Assembly (NCBI RefSeq): GCF_001589285.1
Contig: NZ_JEMA01001269.1
Span: forward strand, 1-33,265
Length of the DNA stretch: 33,265 nt
Direction: 5' to 3'
DNA from: Sorangium cellulosum
Lineage (GTDB): Bacteria; Myxococcota_A; Polyangia; Polyangiales; Polyangiaceae
Under the pieces are notes generated by a model that saw nothing but the letters and a program-made list of their open reading frames with translations, did no database searches and had not been told where the DNA came from. The translations under genes and the position numbers were made by a program. Below, in pieces: positions 28,831-33,265 of the stretch (positions are counted from its first letter, which is position 1; each line of letters starts with the position of its first letter).

Positions 28831-30318
28831 TCACGGGCCGGCCGTCAGCGTGCTGTGCTTGCGGCCGTAGCCGAAGTAGATCGCGAGCCCGAGGAGGAGC
28901 CAGGCGGCCAGGCGCAGCCAGTTCTCGGTGGGCAGCGAGAACATGAGGAGGAGGCAGATCGCGATCCCGAGGATCGGGGTGAGCGGGTAGAGCGGCACCC
29001 GGAACGGGCGCGGCGCGTCCGGCGCCGTCCGGCGCATGATCAGGACCGCGGCGCAGACGAACAGGAACGCAAGGAGCGTCCCGATGTTGACGAGCTCCGC
29101 CAGGATCCGCAGCGGGAGGAACGCCGAGAGGGCGGCGACAACGAACCCGGTGAGGAACGTGGACTTCCACGGCGTCCTGAAGACCGGGTGCACCGATCCG
29201 AAGAAGCTCCTGGGCAGGAGCCCGTCGCGGGCGATGGCGAGCAGCACGCGCGGCTGGCTGAGCATGAGCACGAGCAGCACGGAGGTGATCCCGGCGATCG
29301 CCCCGAGGGAGATGATGAACTGCGCCCACGGGAGGCCGACGCGCGCGAAGGCGTCGGAGACCGGCGCGTCGATGCTCAGCTCGGTGTAGGGCACCATGCC
29401 CGTCAGGATCGCCGCGACGGCGACGTAGAGGACGGTGCAGATGACGAGCGAGGCCACGATGCCGATGGGCAGATCGCGCTGCGGGCACTTCGACTCCTCG
29501 GCGTGGGTCGAGACCGCATCGAACCCGATGTACGCGAAGAAGATGGTCGCGGCGCCGGCGAGCATCCCGAGCGGCTCTCCCCCTTTGCCTACCTCGCCGA
29601 AGATCGTGTGACCGAAGAAGCTGAGCCCCCCGTACCCGAACGGCGCGAACGGCCGCCAGTTGTCCGGGTTGACGTAGAACGCGCCGACGACGAGGACGAA
29701 GAGCACGACCGCGAGCTTGAGCACCACCATCGCGGCGTTGAACGCCGCGCTCTCGCGGATCCCCTTGAGCAAGAGCATCGTGACCGCTGTCGTCACGAGG
29801 ATGGCGGGGAGATCGAGGATCGCCCCCGTGGACACGAGCTCGCCGAGCGCTGGATCGTAGTCGAACGGCGCGCTCCTGAGCTCTCTTGGCAGCTGTACCC
29901 CGAAGATCCCGATGAAATCCTGGAAGTAGTGGGACCACCCGTGCGCCACGGCGGCGGCGCCGACGGCGTACTCGAGGACGAGGTCCCACCCGATGATCCA
30001 CGCTGGCAGCTCTCCGAGCGTCGCGTACGCGTACGTGTAGGCCGAACCCGCGACCGGCACCATGGCCGCGAACTCCGCGTAACAGAGGGCCGCGAACACG
30101 CAGGCAAGCCCCGCGACAACGAAGGACAGCATCAGCGAGGGACCGGCCTTGTCGTGCGCGGCCTGACCGGTGAGCACGAAGATGCCTGTCCCGACGATGG
30201 CGCCGATCCCGAGGCTGGTGAGCTGCAGCGGCCCGAGGGCGCGCCGGAGGCGGTGCTCCCCCTCCAGCTCCTTTTTCAGCAGCGACAGCGGTTTGCGGAC
30301 GAGCAGCCGACTCCCCAT
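28831..30318 (-). CDS. APC-family amino acid permease (cationic amino acid transporter type)
   Basis: 495 aa from the ATG at 30318; frame open to 30363 but the extension is not needed. About 12 membrane helices plus a C-terminal pair. The first helix carries the substrate-binding G-I-G-A-I-V-G-T-G-I-F of APC transporters, and helix 6 has F-F-A-Y-I-G-F-D-A-V-S. The conserved N-terminal K-P-L-S-L-L-K-K-E and overall length match the YfnA / CAT-like branch, which imports amino acids with protons. The particular amino acid is unknown. It is convergent with the PAS kinase at 24 nt, with no obvious terminator. Confidence 0.93.
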   Translation of the reverse strand: MGSRLLVRKPLSLLKKELEGEHRLRRALGPLQLTSLGIGAIVGTGIFVLTGQAAHDKAGPSLMLSFVVAGLACVFAALCYAEFAAMVPVAGSAYTYAYATLGELPAWIIGWDLVLEYAVGAAAVAHGWSHYFQDFIGIFGVQLPRELRSAPFDYDPALGELVSTGAILDLPAILVTTAVTMLLLKGIRESAAFNAAMVVLKLAVVLFVLVVGAFYVNPDNWRPFAPFGYGGLSFFGHTIFGEVGKGGEPLGMLAGAATIFFAYIGFDAVSTHAEESKCPQRDLPIGIVASLVICTVLYVAVAAILTGMVPYTELSIDAPVSDAFARVGLPWAQFIISLGAIAGITSVLLVLMLSQPRVLLAIARDGLLPRSFFGSVHPVFRTPWKSTFLTGFVVAALSAFLPLRILAELVNIGTLLAFLFVCAAVLIMRRTAPDAPRPFRVPLYPLTPILGIAICLLLMFSLPTENWLRLAAWLLLGLAIYFGYGRKHSTLTAGP

Positions 30319-30409
30319 GGTCTTTGGTGTGCTGGCTCTGCGGCCCGTCCCCGGGCACGTCAAGCCAGAGGCGGCCCGAGGCGCCGCCGGGCGTCCGGGC
30401 GGGGCAGGC

Positions 30410-31084
30410 TCAGCTCGCCCGTGCCGCGGCCGCGGCCGCGGCCTCGTGCGCCGCGGCGACCTCTGCGTCCTTGCCCGCGATCCGCGCGAACGCGGGCCGA
30501 CTGCACACCCGCGCGACGTAGCCTTTGACCTCCGGCAGCTCGGGCACGAGCTTGAACATCATCATCCAGTCCAGCGCCTTCCCCCAGAGGACGTCGGCCG
30601 CGGAGAACCGATCGCCGAGCAGATACGGCCCCTTCCGGAGCGCCTCCGCCACCACGCCGAACATCGTATCGAACTCCCCGTACGGAGATGTCGCCGGCGG
30701 AGCCGGATCGCGCTTCATCGCCCGATCGACGACGGCCGGCTCGAAGCACGACCCGTAGTACGCGATCCACCGGAGATACGGCCCGCGCAGCGGATCCCCG
30801 AGGGCCGGGGCCAGGCCGGCCTCCGGGAACAGATCGGCGAGGTAGATGACGATCGCGACCTGCTCGGTGATGAGCGCTCCGTCGTGAAGAATCGCGGGCA
30901 CCTTGCCGAGCGGGTTCACCGCGAGGTACGGGGCCCTCCGTTGCTCGCCGGCCTTCATGTTCAGGATGCGCAGCTCGTGCGGCGCGCCCAGCTCCTCGAG
31001 CAGGATGCGCGTGCCCGACGAGCGCGAGTTCGGTGAATGGAAGAAGACGAGGTTGCCCCTCGAGGTCGTGGTCGAATCAGCCAT
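30410..31084 (-). CDS. Glutathione S-transferase family protein
   Basis: 224 aa, ATG at 31084 with GGAGG 6 nt upstream. The N-terminal thioredoxin-like domain (about 10-90) has F-F-H-S-P-N-S-R-S with candidate catalytic Ser near residue 17-22, cis-proline in G-K-V-P-A-I (60-65) and the glutathione-contact region I-T-E-Q-V-A-I. The C-terminal all-helical domain (about 100-205) contains L-G-D-R-F-S-A-A-D-V, the conserved N-capping motif. It ends in an alanine-rich tail. A role in conjugating or isomerising electrophiles is likely; the substrate is unknown. It is divergent from the AraC regulator at 31155 over 70 bp, a frequent arrangement for regulator and target. Confidence 0.9.
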   Translation of the reverse strand: MADSTTTSRGNLVFFHSPNSRSSGTRILLEELGAPHELRILNMKAGEQRRAPYLAVNPLGKVPAILHDGALITEQVAIVIYLADLFPEAGLAPALGDPLRGPYLRWIAYYGSCFEPAVVDRAMKRDPAPPATSPYGEFDTMFGVVAEALRKGPYLLGDRFSAADVLWGKALDWMMMFKLVPELPEVKGYVARVCSRPAFARIAGKDAEVAAAHEAAAAAAARAS

Positions 31085-31154
31085 GTTGTGCCTCCGGGAC
31101 GGACGCTACTGCCACGGCCAGGCGCGGTATTGTAAAACAGCGCCACGCGCGATC

Positions 31155-31973
31155 ATGAGCCCGAGCATCACCCCCGCGGACCCCACCCGCGGCATCCTGA
31201 ACCCCGCCGCAGGTCTCCAGCGCTTCGAGCTGCGCCGCCACGCGCCCGCGCCCGACCTGGCCAGGCTCGTCGACTGGCACTGGGTCGTCCGCTGGTCGCT
31301 CACAACGCCGTTCGAGCAGGAGATCCTGCCGCACCCCTGCGTCAACCTGGCCATCGAGGCGCCGGGCTCGGCGCTGCACGGCATCGGGACCCGGCGCGAG
31401 GTCGCCCGGCTCGAGGGGACGGGGCGCGTCGTCGCGACGAAGTTCAAGCCGGGCGGCTTCTTCCCGTTCGCGCCGCTCCCCATGCGACGACTGGTCGACC
31501 GCGTCGTCCCGCTCGTCGAGATCTTCGGCAGCACGGCCCAGCCGATCGAGCGCGCCGTGCTCGGCCAGCCGGACGATGTCCTGGCGGTCCGCGCCGTGGA
31601 GGAGCTCCTGCGCGAGCGCAAAGGCCCGGAGGACGCCGTGCTCGACGAGGCCATGGCGCTCGCCGCCCGCGCGCAGGACGATCGCGACATGCACCGCGCC
31701 GAGGATCTCGCCCGGATGGCGGGCGTCTCGGTCCGCACGCTGCACCGCGCGTTCGAGCGGTACATCGGCGTCGGGCCCAAGTGGATCATCCGGCGGTCAC
31801 GCGTGCAGGAGGCCGCCGAGCGCGTGGCGTCGGGCGCGCCCGTCGCGTGGGCGGCGCTCGCGCAGGAGCTCGGGTACCACGATCAGGCGCACCTGATCCG
31901 GGACTTCAAGGCCCAGGTCGGCTTCACACCGGCCGCCTACGCAGAGCGGTGCGCGGCAGCGCGGTCGAGATGA
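31155..31973 (+). CDS. AraC-family transcriptional regulator
   Basis: 272 aa from the ATG at 31155; the open frame upstream is antisense to the GST gene and rejected. The N-terminal part (about 20-130), containing V-D-W-H-W-V-V-R-W and L-P-H-P-C-V-N-L, matches the DUF6597-type sensing domain found in AraC regulators. Two helix-turn-helix motifs follow: D-L-A-R-M-A-G-V-S-V-R-T-L-H-R-A-F about 183-200 and A-L-A-Q-E-L-G-Y-H-D-Q-A-H-L about 235-250, ending in G-F-T-P-A-A-Y. It probably controls the divergent GST gene. A minus-strand TACAAT (31134-31129) in the 70-bp gap could be a -10 for the GST gene, but no matching -35 is seen. Confidence 0.9.
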   Translation: MSPSITPADPTRGILNPAAGLQRFELRRHAPAPDLARLVDWHWVVRWSLTTPFEQEILPHPCVNLAIEAPGSALHGIGTRREVARLEGTGRVVATKFKPGGFFPFAPLPMRRLVDRVVPLVEIFGSTAQPIERAVLGQPDDVLAVRAVEELLRERKGPEDAVLDEAMALAARAQDDRDMHRAEDLARMAGVSVRTLHRAFERYIGVGPKWIIRRSRVQEAAERVASGAPVAWAALAQELGYHDQAHLIRDFKAQVGFTPAAYAERCAAARSR

Positions 31974-32093
31974 GGTGATTGCGCAAAGGGCCCTGGCGGC
32001 GATTTACCTCGGCGTCGTCGACCGGATCGATCGCTGATCTGAAGCGGAGGCCAGCGGGCACGCGACGCATCCGTGGGATATCCTGCTCATCCC

Positions 32094-32767
32094 ATGGAGA
32101 TCCTGCTCCCGATCGCGCCGGGCCTTCGCTACCGGGTGGGCCTGCGCGCGGCCATCGCGTCCGGGTACCCCGATCACGGGATGCCCGAGCGCCTCGAGGC
32201 GATGAAGCTCCTCGTGCCCGGCGTGGAATCCTTTGAGCACGAGGAGCGCCAGTGGGCCGTCCTCGTGCCGACGTGGGGTGCCTCGATCGCCTCGCCACGT
32301 TCGTGCGGGCGTGCTCGCCCGCGGACGCGCCCCCGCAATGGAGCGCGCCCGCGCCGCTCGAGCGCGTCACCCTGCGGAGCGCCGTCGAGGTCACCGGAAA
32401 GCACATCCGGCACGTCTCCGGCCCCGGCGCGTACGCGTGGCTCCGATTCCTCTTCGAGCCTGATCCCTCCCTCGGCGACGCGATCGCGCTGCGCGCGGCG
32501 GCCGTCCCGCTCGAGCACCCGCACGCGCTCCCCGACGAGGCGTTTCGGATGTTCCTCCCCGCGCTGTGCACCGGGCTCGCCCGAGCCGCGCGCGCGGCCT
32601 CAGGCGACGCCGTGCTCTCGGGCGTGAGCGCCACGCTGCTCGAGGCCCGGTTTCATGAAGTCGACTCCCGCGCGATGGCGTATCAGCACGCCGCTGCCCT
32701 CGCCGTCCGCCAGGCCGTTGTCCAGGCCGGGACCGATCCGCTCCCGCAGCGCGCGCAGGACAAGTAG
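32094..32767 (+). pseudogene. Gene of unknown function broken by an apparent one-base frameshift
   Basis: Starting at the ATG at 32094, one frame gives M-E-I-L-L-P-I-A-P-G-L-R-Y-R-V and on to V-L-V-P-T-W-G (about 62 residues). Near 32275 the sensible reading switches to another frame, continuing G-C-L-D-R-L-A-T-F-V-R to the TAG at 32765-32767. Adding a single G in the GGGG of acgtggggtgcctc joins the two into one product of about 225 residues with steady composition. So the gene is either a recent pseudogene or affected by a homopolymer sequencing error. No domain recognised; neither half has a signal peptide or membrane helix. No neighbour suggests a role. The 120 bp upstream (31974-32093) holds no gene. 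Confidence 0.6.
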
Positions 32768-32819
32768 GCGCTCGCCGGCATGCAACGAACGCGCGCGGGC
32801 CCGATCACCGCTGCAATGG

Positions 32820-33265
32820 TCACGCTCCCTGCGCTGTCTTGTGGCGCCTGGACTTCGTTCTCCCCGGAGTCGCGTCCTGCGCGTGCCCGCGAACGACCTT
32901 CTCGAGCGCGTTGCCCGAGGCCCCCTTGGCGATGGCGTCGACGACCGCGCGCGCGCTCTTCTCGGGCGCGGGCACCACGGCGCCCAGGATCGGCCTGCGC
33001 GGATCGACGCCGGCGTTCGCGAGCGTCACGTGCAGCGGATCCTGGCTGCCGAGCGCGCGGTTCGCCTCGACAAGGATCTCGGCGAGCTCGGGCAGGTACC
33101 GGACAGCGACGTCGAGGTCGCCGGTGCGAAGCGAGAAGTAGAGCGCGGCGCCCGGCGGGAGGCGCGCGATCTGCTCGGCCGACGCGGGCGGCAGCTCGGG
33201 TCCGGCGTCCCCGGGCGCAGCCGGGTCGCCCGCTGCCGCTTGCGCTGGCGCTGCTGCGGAGGCGC
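32820..33265 (-). CDS. Partial protein of unknown function (C-terminal end; runs off right edge)
   Basis: The minus strand is open from the window edge to the stop at 32820, about 147 codons; the start lies outside. The visible part begins with an Ala/Gln/Pro linker (typical of an exported or lipoprotein leader region), followed by L-P-P-G-A-A-L-Y-F-S-L-R-T-G-D-L-D-V-A and L-H-V-T-L-A-N-A-G-V-D-P-R-R-P-I-L, which resembles the start of large secreted myxobacterial proteins of unknown function. The end, after V-V-D-A-I-A-K-G-A, changes to a basic stretch (T-P-G-R-T-K-S-R-R-H-K-T) and stops early, so the gene may be truncated. A GTG at 33029 exists but is internal. Confidence 0.6.
   Translation of the reverse strand, partial: ASAAAPAQAAAGDPAAPGDAGPELPPASAEQIARLPPGAALYFSLRTGDLDVAVRYLPELAEILVEANRALGSQDPLHVTLANAGVDPRRPILGAVVPAPEKSARAVVDAIAKGASGNALEKVVRGHAQDATPGRTKSRRHKTAQGA

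Overview
The window is about 70% or more GC, has strong G/C bias at third codon positions, many GTG starts and several lipoproteins. It carries a PknB-type kinase with an extra C-terminal domain, orphan sensor kinases and paralogous HTTM membrane proteins. This mix suggests a large-genome myxobacterium, most likely Polyangiales (Sorangium-like). The assignment is by composition and gene content only; there is no rRNA or other phylogenetic marker. I see no tRNA, rRNA, insertion sequence, integrase, phage gene or CRISPR array. Almost every base is in or next to a chromosomal gene; the longest stretch without a gene is about 770 bp (5269-6037).

Left part (1-6037): the N-terminal end of a lipoprotein gene; a lipoprotein alpha/beta hydrolase with an Asp nucleophile, divergent from a CGNR zinc-finger regulator across a compact promoter and inverted-repeat region; a cupin; and an isochorismatase-type hydrolase whose C-terminus looks like the start of an AlkB domain that breaks off where it runs into the 3' end of a convergent Ser/Thr kinase gene.

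Centre left (6038-13101): a secreted beta-propeller-like lipoprotein behind a perfect hairpin, then the most interesting part of the window. An AurF-type diiron oxygenase (nearly the full seven-ligand spacing of AurF) overlaps a class I glutamine amidotransferase. A MarR regulator with a Cys4 tail lies on the opposite strand. Divergent from it is an operon of a CxxC glutaredoxin-like protein, rubredoxin, a rubredoxin-reductase-like flavoprotein, a thioredoxin-fold protein and a YiiM-type MOSC protein. The simplest reading is a redox-controlled N-oxygenation or N-hydroxy-compound pathway with its own electron chain (NAD(P)H, flavoprotein, rubredoxin, diiron enzyme). The substrate is unknown.

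Centre (13098-22047), all on the minus strand: from its 5' end an MBOAT acyltransferase, a Cys-rich small lipoprotein, a tail-anchored protein with an in-frame 15-bp repeat, a further lipoprotein, then tryptophan 2,3-dioxygenase translationally coupled to two tandem HTTM membrane proteins. One HTTM keeps a CxxC DCC-like domain; the other has lost both cysteines.

Right part (22308-33265): a small membrane protein, a NodB polysaccharide deacetylase and a SirB1/transglutaminase-like protein in one run; two divergent orphan histidine kinases; an APC amino-acid permease; a GST divergent from an AraC regulator; a gene of unknown function broken by an apparent one-base frameshift; and a partial secreted protein running off the right edge.
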